Origin: Nitrospira moscoviensis
GTDB taxonomy: Bacteria; Nitrospirota; Nitrospiria; Nitrospirales; Nitrospiraceae
Length of the DNA stretch: 64,000 nt
Direction: 5' to 3'
Assembly (NCBI RefSeq): GCF_001273775.1
Contig: NZ_CP011801.1
Location: 2,210,001 to 2,274,000, forward strand
Below, in pieces: positions 1 to 9,615 of this stretch. The stretch's first letter is position 1. Each line of letters opens with the position of its first letter. Both the position numbers and the translations under genes were made by a program. The notes beneath the pieces were generated by a model, which saw only the letters and a program-made list of their open reading frames with translations, made no database searches and was not told the origin of the DNA.

Positions 1-2
1 TT

Positions 3-20
3 CCTTCGACACGTTCAGGA
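3..20 (+). repeat. Short dispersed 18-mer (CCTTCGACA-GCTCAGGA type)
   Basis: An 18-base segment reading CCTTCGACACGTTCAGGA resembles the short intergenic sequence seen again, inverted and with three mismatches, at 7378-7395. It lies just downstream of the DUF1501 gene. Its function is unknown. Confidence 0.35.
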
Positions 21-55
21 CAGGCCCTTCGTCGGACAGAGAACAGGTTCTTTGC

Positions 56-1393
56 TCACGCGAACAGACCCACCGGCGTGTGAGTGTAGCCGGGGAATAC
101 GGCTGCCAGGTCGCCGGCGCCTACGCCGAAATGTTTGCTGAGCACGTCGGCATACAGATCTCTGAACTCCACCGTCGCCCTGAGGTACCGCCCGCTGTCC
201 AGATTGGCGTCGGCCAACGAGCCCGGCCATCCCGCCGCGCCGTGGTACAAGCCGCCCTTCATTGACCCGCCGATCAGGAACCAGGTCGACGCTTTCCCGT
301 GATCCGTGCCTCCGCTGGCGTTCTGGCGCACCGTCCGGCCGAACTCCGTGCATGTCAGCAGCACCACGTTGCTCATCAGCGGCCCCAGATCGTCGACGAA
401 GGCGCGGATCCCGCCGGCAAAGTCCGCCAGGCGGCCGGCCTGCCGGTTGGCCGCGGTCCCGCCGCCGCCCTGATCGTCGTGTGTGTCCCACCCACCGATA
501 TCCACGGTCGCCACTTCAAGCCCGAGCCCGGAGCGGATGATATGGGCCAAGTCCCACATTTCGCGCCCGAAGGTCGTAGCGGGATAGGTCGCGCCGTTCT
601 GCGGCGCGGCCGGACCGATGCCTTCGATCGCCGCGACGCGGGCCAGCATGTCGGGGCCCAAAGCATGGAGGCTGTTCCGCGCCGGGTTGGTGGACGTCGA
701 CGCGGGGTCTTGTGCGTAGATGGCCCGGAAGTTCGAGTCCAACGTCGCACGGGATTGACCCAGCCGCGTGAAGCTCACCGAGGCGAGATCGGTCAGGGAC
801 GGCACCAAGACGGAGCCTCGGAGCGACTTGGCGACATCGTCGCCGATCGACGCCGCCCGCATGGCGGCCGCGCCGGCGGCGGGCACGGCCGCGAGATAGC
901 GGTTGAGCCATCCGTCGCGGAGCTGGAAGAACCCGTGCTCGATGGTGTCCTGATCGGTGAAATGCGATTGTGTGCTGCCGGCGAATCCCACCGCCGTCAC
1001 GATCGCCAGCCGGCCGCCGGTGAACAACGAATGCAGCGGCAGGATCGAGGGATGCATGGCGAAGCCGGTGCCCGGTAAATCGAGACCCGCGCCGTCCCCC
1101 GATCCCGGCGGAGGAATCCCGATCCCGCCTCCGGTCGAGCGCGGGCGGGCGGCGTAGTACTGCGGGTCGGTGTAGGGAACGATCGTGTTCAAGCCGTCAT
1201 TGCCGCCCCGCTGAAAGATCACGACGAGGGTCTTGCCGGCATTCGTCGCGGCGTACGACCGTCCCGGCAGCAGCACCTCCAGAGGAAACATATTGGCGGC
1301 CAAGGCGGTCGCCGCCATGCCCGCGGCACGTTTAAGCAGGCTTCGCCGCGACATATGTTGGAACGTGGATGAGCAGCAGTGGCAGTGGTCCAT
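56..1393 (-). CDS. DUF1501 family exported protein (Tat substrate)
   Basis: The 445-residue product has a twin-arginine signal: S-R-R-S-L-L-K lies about 15 residues from the start, followed by a hydrophobic stretch ending near A-Y-A. The rest matches the DUF1501 family (sulfatase-like fold), with the family-typical phrases FQRGGNDGLN near residue 60, GGWDTHDDQGGG near 300 and CTEFGRT near 350. The function of DUF1501 is not established. It is usually encoded beside a DUF1800 protein, as here, where that gene lies 27 bp upstream on the same strand. A GTG precedes the ATG by one codon; the ATG at 1393 is preferred because GAGGAG sits at normal distance from it. Confidence 0.9.
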   Translation of the reverse strand: MDHCHCCSSTFQHMSRRSLLKRAAGMAATALAANMFPLEVLLPGRSYAATNAGKTLVVIFQRGGNDGLNTIVPYTDPQYYAARPRSTGGGIGIPPPGSGDGAGLDLPGTGFAMHPSILPLHSLFTGGRLAIVTAVGFAGSTQSHFTDQDTIEHGFFQLRDGWLNRYLAAVPAAGAAAMRAASIGDDVAKSLRGSVLVPSLTDLASVSFTRLGQSRATLDSNFRAIYAQDPASTSTNPARNSLHALGPDMLARVAAIEGIGPAAPQNGATYPATTFGREMWDLAHIIRSGLGLEVATVDIGGWDTHDDQGGGGTAANRQAGRLADFAGGIRAFVDDLGPLMSNVVLLTCTEFGRTVRQNASGGTDHGKASTWFLIGGSMKGGLYHGAAGWPGSLADANLDSGRYLRATVEFRDLYADVLSKHFGVGAGDLAAVFPGYTHTPVGLFA

Positions 1394-1420
1394 CACAACA
1401 GCTCCTCGCGTGATTCAGGC

Positions 1421-3576
1421 CTACTGGTACAGGTAACGGGGATTCGCTAGCATGGTCCCCAACGTTCGATCCAGGGGCGTTTCGACGCTGGGGTTGTCGA
1501 GGTTGAAGGCCCCGGCGCTACGGAGCGTCGACAGGTAGATCTGATATTCGGAGGCGGTGACCTGCCGATCCATCGTGAGATTCAAGAGGAAGCAAGCACG
1601 TCCTCCTCCGTCTTCAGTCCCATCTGTTTCAGCCACATCCTGGTGAGGCCTCCCGTCGTATCGCTGCCGTAGCGCACGGTCGAGCCGAACCCCGGGATGG
1701 TGGCTTCATAGGCCAAGGCCACTTCATGGAACAGCACGTGCGTATTGAGCCAGTGGTCCGACTTTTCCTTGTAGCCGGTCGGCGGCGGCATCTCGAAGAG
1801 CCCTTGGCCGATGCGGGTCAGCCGGCTCCGGAACGGGTCGCGCGCAGACCACACGCCCAGATTGCGGTACAGGCCGACGACGAATTCCAACGGAGTTTTG
1901 GTCAAGGCCCGATAGTTCCGCACATCACGAAAGTCCGCCGACGTGAAGATCGCGATGAGGACTTTCCTGATGTCCCCGCCCGAATCGCTGAACACGGACG
2001 CCACCTCCGCAAGCAGAGACGGCGACGGCGTTTCACTCACAAAATATTCGCACAGTTTCTTCGCCAGGTGCTTGCCGGTCGCGGGATGAGCGGCGGCGAT
2101 CTGGAGGACACGCTCCCCTTCGCCGGGTCCGGTCCCGTCGAATGGGATCGTCTGCCCGAGGACCGACTTGGCGCCGGGACTGTGCCGGCTCGGCACAAAG
2201 CGGAATCCCGGCGCCGGACCCTGCGGTGTATCCCAGCCGGTGAAGGTCTTGGCGGCCTCCACGATATCGGCCTGCGTATAGCCGGCCGGCTTGCCTTGCT
2301 CGTCGACACCCAACGTGTGCAGCTCCAATACCTCGCGCGCGTAGTTTTCGTTCGGGCTCTCTTTCACGTTCACGTCCGTGTTGAGGTAGACCATCATCGC
2401 GGGACTTTTCGCGCTCGCGAGCAGCAGGTCGATGAAACGATCGTAGGCCCTCGCGCGCAACGCCTCGTTTTCGTATAGCTCATACTGGCCGGCGAAATGG
2501 GACCGGTAGTCCGTGTTGAAGTGGTTGTCCCAAAAGTAGACCATTTTTTCGAACAGCTGCCGCCGGCTGTGCATCTTTCGGATCAGATCGTAATCCTGCA
2601 ATTGGGTGAGAGTGGGAACCAGCAGGCTCGGATCGTCCTCATGCGGCCGCCAGTTCGCCTTATCCTGCGCCAGCAACTGGTCCGCCGTGCCGTCGAGAAT
2701 GGGAATCGCCGGAGGCAGCGGCGCGGTGGAATGGAGGGTGGTGGGCCAGGGCCGCGCGGGGTCCAAACCCAATTGCTCTTTCAGGTGGCGATCCGCCCAG
2801 TCAATGGCCTGGGCGGCGTTCATGTGCGAGATCGCATTGAGTTGATTCGGCGTGCCGCCGAAGGTCGCGCGGCTCAAGACATGATAGGCAAACCAATTCG
2901 CCGGAGGAGCCGGAAGCCCTGCCGCCGGCTGGGCCAACGGAGGAGCCGGAGGAGCCGCGACTTCGACAGGGCCCGCCGCCGGCGTCGTGATGATGCGGGC
3001 GATGCCGGGAATCTCTTTCAACAAGCGCTGGAGATTGCGCGGCATCGGGAGAGGAGCCGGAGCGCTGCCCATGATCGACCCGCCCGCCGTAGCAGGTCCG
3101 GCCGGGGCGGCGAGAGAACCGGCCGGAACCGCCGGAGGAGCGCCGGAAAGCAGTGGAGCGGCGAACGCCGCTGACGACACCGCCGGCGCCGGCGCGCCGG
3201 CCGCATCGAGCGCGGGCATCGACGCCACCGCATGACTGGGATTCTCGACCGGCCGCTGATCGCTCATCGGCTCGGGAAACGGGGCCATTCGCCGTCCGTC
3301 CGATTTGCCGCCGCGCTGGGTGGATTTTTTCCGCGGGACTGTTTTTGTCGCAACCTTTCCTCCCTCCGGCTTCTGCTCCACCACCCCGCTCGTCCCGGCG
3401 ATGCCGTCTATCGGCCGCAGCAGCGAGTGCCGTGTTTTCACGCCGGCGCCGGTGTCCGGCGCCTGATGGGCCGACGAGAGAAGCGGCGCCAACAACGACC
3501 CGGCAACGAGGCACCAGGCTCCCCACTGGGCGGCCGGCTTTGAGGTTCGGTGACTCTCGATGAGGGGCACATGCAT
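1421..3576 (-). CDS. DUF1800 family exported protein, frameshifted near its C terminus
   Basis: The N-terminal segment has a signal peptide ending near S-S-A-H, then about 200 residues rich in Ala and Pro, then the DUF1800 domain (FAYHVLSRATFGG, NFNTDYRSHF-like region, NENYAREVLELHTLGVD). The main frame stops at 1582 after K-T-E-E-D-V-L-A-S-S. The expected C-terminal end, FLLNLTMDRQVTASEYQ, continues in the -1 frame to 1421. Re-reading one T near 1590 restores E-D-V-L-A-F-L-L-N-L, so this is one gene with a one-base lesion or a sequencing error. The ATG at 3576 is chosen because AGGAGG lies 6 bases upstream; an ATG at 3591 is less likely. It probably forms an operon with the DUF1501 gene. Confidence 0.8.
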
Positions 3577-3786
3577 ACAAACCTCCTGCATCTCGACGCG
3601 AAAACGCTCTTGAGCAAGAGCAGTACCCCTGCCGATCGGGTTCGGTTCGCCGGTGCAATGTATGGAGAAATCGCGACTCTTGGCGGGGCTCGGACGATCT
3701 CGGTGACTGAGGCGACCTACAGGTCCGCGGTCTCGGCGCAGCGGCGGGTGTGCAGATTGGAACCGAACTGTAGGATGGCGTCCACG

Positions 3787-4524
3787 CTACCGGGCGTGAT
3801 GCAGATAGAGAATCTGCTCGATGCGGACGACCGGCATGATGAGACCCAAGCCCTCCTGATCATGCGAGAAGTCGTACACGACGGATTCATCCGGAACGAG
3901 CACGCCGGCCATGACGACGTCGATTTCCACCGCCTCCCCCTGCTCCATCCGCTTTTGCAACAGCTGCAACTGATCAGCCGGAGGAACGGCGATCAGATCG
4001 CCCGGGAGGTCGTCATATTTGAAGCGGACCAAACCCCAATTGGTTGTGATGAATGTCGGCCCCAGCGCAACATGGAATCCCCCCGATTCAGCGTCATACC
4101 CGGACAACTCTCCGCTCCAAAGGAACGCGATCCGGCGGCGCAGCAGTTCGTGACCTGCCCGCGCTTCGTCGCGCTCCCGGTTCAGGCGGAACAACCGTTC
4201 GTCATGATCGGGATCGTGATGCCCATGGCCATAGACGCGCGCCCAATCCGGCGGCGCGCCTTCCAATCTCTCAAGGAACCGCTCGACGGACGCCGCATCG
4301 ATCAACAATTCGGTACCGGCTGCCAAGTACGGTTGTACCTCCGCCGGACGAAGTGAACGCAACGGACTTAAGCCCGGCTGTTCGTGGGCGAAGAGCGGCT
4401 GACTTGCGGCAAGGAGCAACCCGGCGGTGAGGGTCACCGTGAAGGCGGGATTCAGCGGATCAGTCCGATCCGGCCTGTGCCATTTTCTGTTCAAAGGAGA
4501 GCCGCAGGGATCGTCCTGCCTCAT
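3787..4524 (-). CDS. Putative exported protein of unknown function
   Basis: The product is up to 245 residues with a hydrophobic segment (LTAGLLLAASQPLFA) ending before H-E-Q, which looks like a signal peptide cleaved at A-H. The mature part is acidic and charged, with a His/Asp-rich stretch (GHGHHDPDHDE) that could bind metal and a LLQKRMEQGE helix. I do not recognise a family. The start is uncertain: the ATG at 4524 overlaps the upstream gene by 65 bp and has no clear Shine-Dalgarno, while a GTG at 4437 would give a short signal peptide without overlap. It is the last of three same-strand genes with the 108-residue protein and the FmdB-type protein. Confidence 0.65.
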   Translation of the reverse strand: MRQDDPCGSPLNRKWHRPDRTDPLNPAFTVTLTAGLLLAASQPLFAHEQPGLSPLRSLRPAEVQPYLAAGTELLIDAASVERFLERLEGAPPDWARVYGHGHHDPDHDERLFRLNRERDEARAGHELLRRRIAFLWSGELSGYDAESGGFHVALGPTFITTNWGLVRFKYDDLPGDLIAVPPADQLQLLQKRMEQGEAVEIDVVMAGVLVPDESVVYDFSHDQEGLGLIMPVVRIEQILYLHHAR

Positions 4525-4786
4525 GAGATGGATCCAGCACCCCGGCGCGGATCAAGACATCGAGTCGCGGGCCCGGATCGAGACGCGCCAGCGCCGCAGG
4601 AGTGAGCGGCGTGGTCTCGATGACTTTCCGATAGGTCTGCAGCCAGGATTCCGTCACGGCCCGCAGGCCGGCATCGGTCGGCTTCATCTTCCCCAACGTC
4701 ACCTGCTGCAACAGTTTGATGAGGGGGTCCGATTGCGAGATCGCGGCGATCGCCCGTTGGAGGGCCGCGTCGTGGACATCCGACAT
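4460..4786 (-). CDS. Hypothetical protein, 108 aa
   Basis: This small, soluble, mostly helical protein has no signal peptide or membrane segment. The sequence suggests a repeat-poor alpha-helical bundle (SDPLIKLLQQVTLGKMKP, then SWLQTYRKVIETTPLT). I do not recognise the family. It starts 6 bp after the FmdB-type gene and overlaps the next gene, so it is almost certainly co-transcribed with both. Confidence 0.65.
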   Translation of the reverse strand: MSDVHDAALQRAIAAISQSDPLIKLLQQVTLGKMKPTDAGLRAVTESWLQTYRKVIETTPLTPAALARLDPGPRLDVLIRAGVLDPSHEAGRSLRLSFEQKMAQAGSD

Positions 4787-4792
4787 CGGCGT

Positions 4793-5014
4793 TCAGTTCA
4801 TCGAGCAGGCGCCGGGACCCCGAGGATCGCCGCAGCTGCCGCAAGGACCGCCCCCGGACGGCGCCCAGCCGCCCGTCGCGCCGACGCCGAAGGCGGAAAA
4901 TTGCTTGTCCAATTTGGTGGTGCGGCACTTCGGACAGGCCGCTTCGGTCGATCCCTGCACCAGCAGCTCGAAGCGGTGATTGCATTCACGACAGACATAT
5001 TCGAAGATAGGCAT
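4793..5014 (-). CDS. FmdB/CxxC zinc-ribbon family protein
   Basis: The 73-residue product starts MPIFEYVCRECNHRFELL, the signature start of the FmdB putative regulatory protein family (Zn_ribbon_8). Cys8 and Cys11 pair with Cys27 and Cys30 (CPKC) to form a zinc ribbon. The tail is Gly-rich with three further cysteines (CGSCGD, GAC), a common variant. Members are thought to bind nucleic acid or act as metal-site regulators, but the role is unproven. The start at 5014 has AAGGAGAG just upstream; a longer open frame to 5260 is an artefact that runs through the divergent promoter region. Confidence 0.85.
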   Translation of the reverse strand: MPIFEYVCRECNHRFELLVQGSTEAACPKCRTTKLDKQFSAFGVGATGGWAPSGGGPCGSCGDPRGPGACSMN

Positions 5015-5080
5015 GACCGCTCTCCTTGTGTGAGCGGTATTATAAAGTCGCCCTATCGGGAGCGCAACGACAGGAGCCTC

Positions 5081-5350
5081 ATGTACCAGGAAGAAAAGAC
5101 GTTCACGCTCAAATTTTCCCTCGAAGCGTCCTTTCCGGACGACTACGAAGGCGAGGACGACCAGCAGGCCTGGGTGCGCGAATGGGAGGCGCTGATCAAG
5201 CCGGAGTTGTTGAAGCAGGTGTTCGAAACGCTGCGCCGGCAGCCGGGCTGGACGTCGCATGTGCGCAATCGCGGGGCCTCTCCGGCGGATGAAATCGAGG
5301 TTGTGCTGGCGCGGGACTTTTCTCAGCTCCGGCCGTTTTCACTCCCATGA
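5081..5350 (+). CDS. Hypothetical protein, 89 aa, coupled to hemW
   Basis: This short acidic soluble protein (MYQEEKTFTLKFSLEASFPDDYEG at the start, given here only in part) has no membrane segment. A CAGGAG ribosome site precedes the ATG. The stop overlaps the hemW start by four bases (ATGA), so translation is likely coupled. I do not recognise the family. The alternating hydrophobic pattern near the N terminus suggests a small alpha/beta fold. Confidence 0.7.
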   Translation: MYQEEKTFTLKFSLEASFPDDYEGEDDQQAWVREWEALIKPELLKQVFETLRRQPGWTSHVRNRGASPADEIEVVLARDFSQLRPFSLP

Positions 5351-6486
5351 CGGCGCCCAGAGACATCGGCCTCTATGTCCACGTGCCGTTCTGCCGGCAA
5401 CGCTGCCACTTCTGCGCTTTTTATCTGGAGGTCGCCCGGCCCGAGCGCATCGATGCCTTTTGCCGGGCGCTGGCACGGGAGATCCACCTCTACAGAGAGG
5501 CCGATCCGCTTGCGGGCCGAAACCTCATCAGCATCTATTTCGGCGGCGGGACCCCGACCGCCATGCCCGCCCTGAAGTTGATCGCGCTGCTCGATCTCGT
5601 TCGCGCCGCTTGGCCAGTCGGTCCATCGGCTGAAATTACGGTTGAAGCGCATCCCGCCACGGTGACGCGGGATGATCTGCATATGTTGGCGGATGCCAGC
5701 GTCACGCGCGTCAGCTTCGGCGCCGAATCGATGCAGCAGGACGAGTTCGGGAAGATCGGCCGACCGGGCACCGTACGGGAAACCGAGGCCGCTGTGGCGG
5801 ACGCCAAGGCGGCCGGGATCGCCAATATCAATCTGGATCTCATGTATGGATTGCCGGGCCAAACGGTGGACTCATGGGCGAAGACGTTGGACGCGGCGCG
5901 CTCGCTCGACCCGGCGCACCTGTCCTGTTACGCGCTGACGATCGAAGAGGGAACCAGGCTCGCTCACGACATTGGCCGGGATCTCGTGGCCGCGCCGGAC
6001 GAGTCGCAGCAGGTGGAAATGGAGGCCGCCGCGGAAGAGATGTTGACGGCGGCCGGATTCCGCCGCTATGAAATTTCCAACTATGCCAAACCCGGATGGG
6101 AATGTCGGCACAATCTCTTGTATTGGACGGGCCAGGATTACCTGGGACTCGGCCCGAGCGCCCAATCGTATGTGAACGGCGTGCGGTTCGGCGACATCGC
6201 GGATCTCACCGCGTACGTCGAGTGCCTGCGGAACGGCCGACTGCCCGTAGCCGAGCGAACGGAACTGTCCCCTGCGCAGCAGCAACGCGACGCGCTGGTG
6301 TTCGGCCTCCGTCTGATCGAGGGAGTCCCGCAGGAACGGGTTGATACAGCGCTCGCAACCCCGCAGTCACAAGCTGCGCTGGCCGGCCTCGTCGCCAGCG
6401 GGCTCATGGAGTCGGAGGCAGGCCGGCTGAAGCTGACGCGGTTGGGACAGCGTTACGCAGATACGGTGGCGGGAGACCTGTTTTGA
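5347..6486 (+). CDS. hemW: HemW-like radical SAM protein
   Basis: The 379-residue protein has the radical SAM cluster motif C16-x3-C20-x2-C23 in HVPFCRQRCHFCAF, followed by IYFGGGTPT near residues 63-71, the usual HemW/HemN SAM-binding glycine motif. GLPGQT and the C-terminal HemN_C-like segment (WTGQDYLGLGPSAQSY) are also present. HemW was annotated as oxygen-independent coproporphyrinogen oxidase, but the family mainly acts as a heme chaperone. HemN normally has an extra Cys after the cluster (CxxxCxxCxC); this protein has Ala there, supporting HemW. Cytoplasmic. Its start overlaps the upstream small gene. Confidence 0.9.
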   Translation: MTAPRDIGLYVHVPFCRQRCHFCAFYLEVARPERIDAFCRALAREIHLYREADPLAGRNLISIYFGGGTPTAMPALKLIALLDLVRAAWPVGPSAEITVEAHPATVTRDDLHMLADASVTRVSFGAESMQQDEFGKIGRPGTVRETEAAVADAKAAGIANINLDLMYGLPGQTVDSWAKTLDAARSLDPAHLSCYALTIEEGTRLAHDIGRDLVAAPDESQQVEMEAAAEEMLTAAGFRRYEISNYAKPGWECRHNLLYWTGQDYLGLGPSAQSYVNGVRFGDIADLTAYVECLRNGRLPVAERTELSPAQQQRDALVFGLRLIEGVPQERVDTALATPQSQAALAGLVASGLMESEAGRLKLTRLGQRYADTVAGDLF

Positions 6487-6510
6487 TGCTAGTAACTGAT
6501 CGCAACCTAC

Positions 6511-6698
6511 GGATGCTCAAACAGCTATCCAACGAGACCGCAGGTGCGGAACAACCGGAGACGTACCCTCTGGGGCGCAGGGTGCGACGAATAAGGAGCG
6601 CCGCGGTTTGTGCGCGCCGCCGAGTTAGTGAGGCGGCTGGGTCCCCGTTGAGGATTGTTTCGAGCCGAGAACGAAGTTGGGAGCCTGTTTCAGCATCC
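6511..6698 (+). repeat. Inverted-repeat-bounded dispersed element, copy 1
   Basis: The arms GGATGCTCAAACAG (6511-6524) and CTGTTTCAGCATCC (6685-6698) are inverted repeats matching at 13 of 14 positions. Inside lie GTACCCTCTGGGG (near 6563) and GTTGAGGATT (near 6648), followed by CGAGCCGAGAACG. The same blocks occur in the same order, on the other strand, in the element at 51199-51324. No ORF inside looks coding. It sits between the hemW stop and a convergent membrane-protein gene, so it may act as a bidirectional terminator. Confidence 0.75.
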
Positions 6699-6701
6699 GG
6701 C

Positions 6702-7061
6702 TCAGTGACGAACAACTAAGACGTGCAATGCCGCGTCCGCGAGAATGCCGCCCCAGGCGAGCGCGTTGAGGCGCACCAACGAGTGATTGCCGCGCTTCCA
6801 GAAGTGGACCAGCGCCAGCACCAGACACACTTGCGTGAGCAGCGAAAACGGCCGGTGCAGATGCGCGGAGACGACGCCCCGCTCACTCGCGATGGCCGAG
6901 GCCGCCGCCAGGAAGTAGCAGGCGAATGCGCCGACCTGGAGCCAGCGGCCTTTCCCCTCTTCTCCCTTGCGGATCACAAACACCATGGCCCATGTGAGAC
7001 AGACGATGACAAGGAGGAGCAGCAAGGGAAACAGCGGCCACCAAACTTTGGCGTCGAGCAT
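6702..7061 (-). CDS. Small integral membrane protein, unknown function
   Basis: The 119-residue protein has four hydrophobic segments: about residues 8-30 (PLFPLLLLLVIVCLTWAMVF), 42-58, 70-88 (LLTQVCLVLALVHFW) and 96-115. It has a short charged loop (RKGEEGKGR) after the first. The ATG at 7061 is the first start after the antisense-looking upstream part of a much longer open frame. I do not recognise the family. Confidence 0.65.
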   Translation of the reverse strand: MLDAKVWWPLFPLLLLLVIVCLTWAMVFVIRKGEEGKGRWLQVGAFACYFLAAASAIASERGVVSAHLHRPFSLLTQVCLVLALVHFWKRGNHSLVRLNALAWGGILADAALHVLVVRH

Positions 7062-7169
7062 GGCTCGAACTGTAGCAGTCCGCCCCGACCCGGTCAATTC
7101 ACGGCTGCCCGGACATTGACAAGTCGATCGCAACGGGAGGAGACTATCCGGCGAGCAGCGAGGCGAACC

Positions 7170-7367
7170 ATGCCAGTCAACATGGATCCATCCAAAAAGC
7201 GCAGAAAACACCAGGCGCCGCCACTGGCTTCCCCGAGCGAAGAGCCGTCGCGGCAATCCCATGAATTCGGCGAAGAAACCGCGGCCGATCGTGAAAAAGA
7301 TATGGCCGACGCCGAATGGAAGAATCTCTGGGACGCGACCGAAGTGATCGACATGGACAAGATCTGA
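7170..7367 (+). CDS. Small hypothetical protein, 65 aa
   Basis: This short, highly charged protein starts MPVNMDPSKKRRKHQAPP and ends in an acidic tail (DATEVIDMDKI). A GAGG lies upstream of the ATG. The basic N terminus and acidic, Trp-containing C terminus look like a genuine small soluble protein, but no family is recognised and there is no operon support. Confidence 0.45.
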   Translation: MPVNMDPSKKRRKHQAPPLASPSEEPSRQSHEFGEETAADREKDMADAEWKNLWDATEVIDMDKI

Positions 7368-7377
7368 ACGGCGTTCA

Positions 7378-7395
7378 TCCTGAGCTTGTCCAAGG
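7378..7395 (-). repeat. Short dispersed 18-mer, second copy
   Basis: TCCTGAGCTTGTCCAAGG reads on the minus strand as CCTTGGACAAGCTCAGGA and matches the copy at 3-20 at 15 of 18 positions. It lies between the 65-residue ORF and the convergent cax gene. Confidence 0.35.
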
Positions 7396-7417
7396 GGAGA
7401 GCTGGACGGTCGTTCCG

Positions 7418-8494
<1,077 letters not shown>

Positions 8495-8712
8495 ACCCGG
8501 ACGGTAGCACGGCGGACCGGCTTTGTCGATGAAACTCCGTCGCCCGCGGCGCCGCTTCCCAATCCGTTCGACTATGGGTTTGCCCTGCTGAAAACATCGG
8601 GCGCGCTGGTGTATACAGTACGACTTGCCTGGGAAACACGGAGCACGATGCTTTGCATGCGGAGAATGAGAAGCCCGAGAGACGCGGGTAGCCGCTCCCT
8701 GCCGCGCTCTTC

Positions 8713-9015
8713 ATGACTATGCCCACACCGGCCACTCCCCAAACGATTCCCGACATCACGGAAGACGTCCAGACCGGATCCGGCGACGGATTCGAAGCGC
8801 GCGTGATCGTCTACAACTGCGACTGCCACACCTATCAACAGGTCATCGACTTGTTCTGCCGCTTCATCCCCGGCATGACGTCGTCGAAAGCCTTCGAGCT
8901 GGCCTATCGCATCGATCACGAGGGCGAAGCCATGGTGTTTGCCGGCGCGTCGGAACAGGCGGAGGAGATCGCGGCGAAACTGGCCGGCGGCGGACTGCGG
9001 GTGTCCGTGCAATAG
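8713..9015 (+). CDS. ClpS-like adaptor family protein with altered binding residues
   Basis: The 100-residue protein follows the ClpS fold pattern: RVIVYNCDCHTYQQVI, then an amphipathic helix, RIDHEGEAMVFAGASEQAE and the C-terminal LAGGGLRVSV. ClpS adaptors hand N-degron substrates to ClpAP. In classical ClpS the binding pocket uses an N-D-D triplet and a conserved His in V-H-x-x-G. Here the triplet reads N-C-D and the His position holds Asp (I-D-H-E-G), so recognition may differ or be lost. No clpA lies nearby. The ATG at 8713 is followed by a short Pro/Thr-rich N terminus typical of ClpS. Confidence 0.75.
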   Translation: MTMPTPATPQTIPDITEDVQTGSGDGFEARVIVYNCDCHTYQQVIDLFCRFIPGMTSSKAFELAYRIDHEGEAMVFAGASEQAEEIAAKLAGGGLRVSVQ

Positions 9016-9037
9016 CCGCGTGCCATCGGCCGGCGCG

Positions 9038-9352
9038 TTACTTGTGCCTGGCTTTGGGCTTGGAAGATTTGGCGCCGGCGGATTTCGCCGGCTTGGCGGC
9101 GCGAGCGGGTTCTTTCGCCGTTTTGCCCGCACCTTTGGAAGAGGACTTGCCGCCCTTGCCCGGCTTGACCGGGACTATGTAGGTTGAGGACTTGTTGACC
9201 TTGGCCAGTTGATCGCCGCTGAGCACACGAACCTGGTACAGCTCAAAAAGTTTGCTGATCGCCTTGGCGTCGCCTTTCCGCGCCGCATTGAGCAGCCGGC
9301 GGCGTTGGTTCATTTCCTCTTCTTCAGTGTGGGAAGCAGCTCGTCGTTCCAT
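9038..9352 (-). CDS. Hypothetical protein with Lys/Ala-rich C-terminal tail
   Basis: The 104-residue protein begins with an acidic helix and a helical block (RRRLLNAARKGDAKAISKLF) followed by YQVRVLSGDQL. The last 45 residues are low-complexity Lys/Ala/Ser/Gly, resembling histone-H1-like bacterial tails that bind DNA or RNA. The ATG at 9352 has AAAGGA at good distance; an internal ATG at 9313 is less well placed. Nucleic-acid binding is inference from composition only. Confidence 0.65.
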   Translation of the reverse strand: MERRAASHTEEEEMNQRRRLLNAARKGDAKAISKLFELYQVRVLSGDQLAKVNKSSTYIVPVKPGKGGKSSSKGAGKTAKEPARAAKPAKSAGAKSSKPKARHK

Positions 9353-9615
9353 GCCCGTCCTTTCTGAACCGGCTCAATGCTGAGCGCAGCGGCGTCGGCC
9401 GCCTGCCCGCGGCGCCAAAAAAATCGGCGAAGTATATCAGAATCAAGGGGAATTTTGGAACACTGATGTTGCCGGGACAGGACGGCCACCTCAAATCCTC
9501 CGTTGCGCCTCCAGGGCGTAGGGTGCCGCCGCCGGGGAATTCACCATTGAGCGGGCTTTCGAGTGCCGGGTATAATCCCCGCACAATCACTCCAACTCTG
9601 AAGAGGAGATGCACC

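Noticed and set aside
9465..9545. Another copy of the inverted-repeat element upstream of the DUF3386 gene
   Set aside because: Only a loose resemblance (GGAGGATTT, CCTGTCC) was seen; the inverted arms and core blocks are not present.
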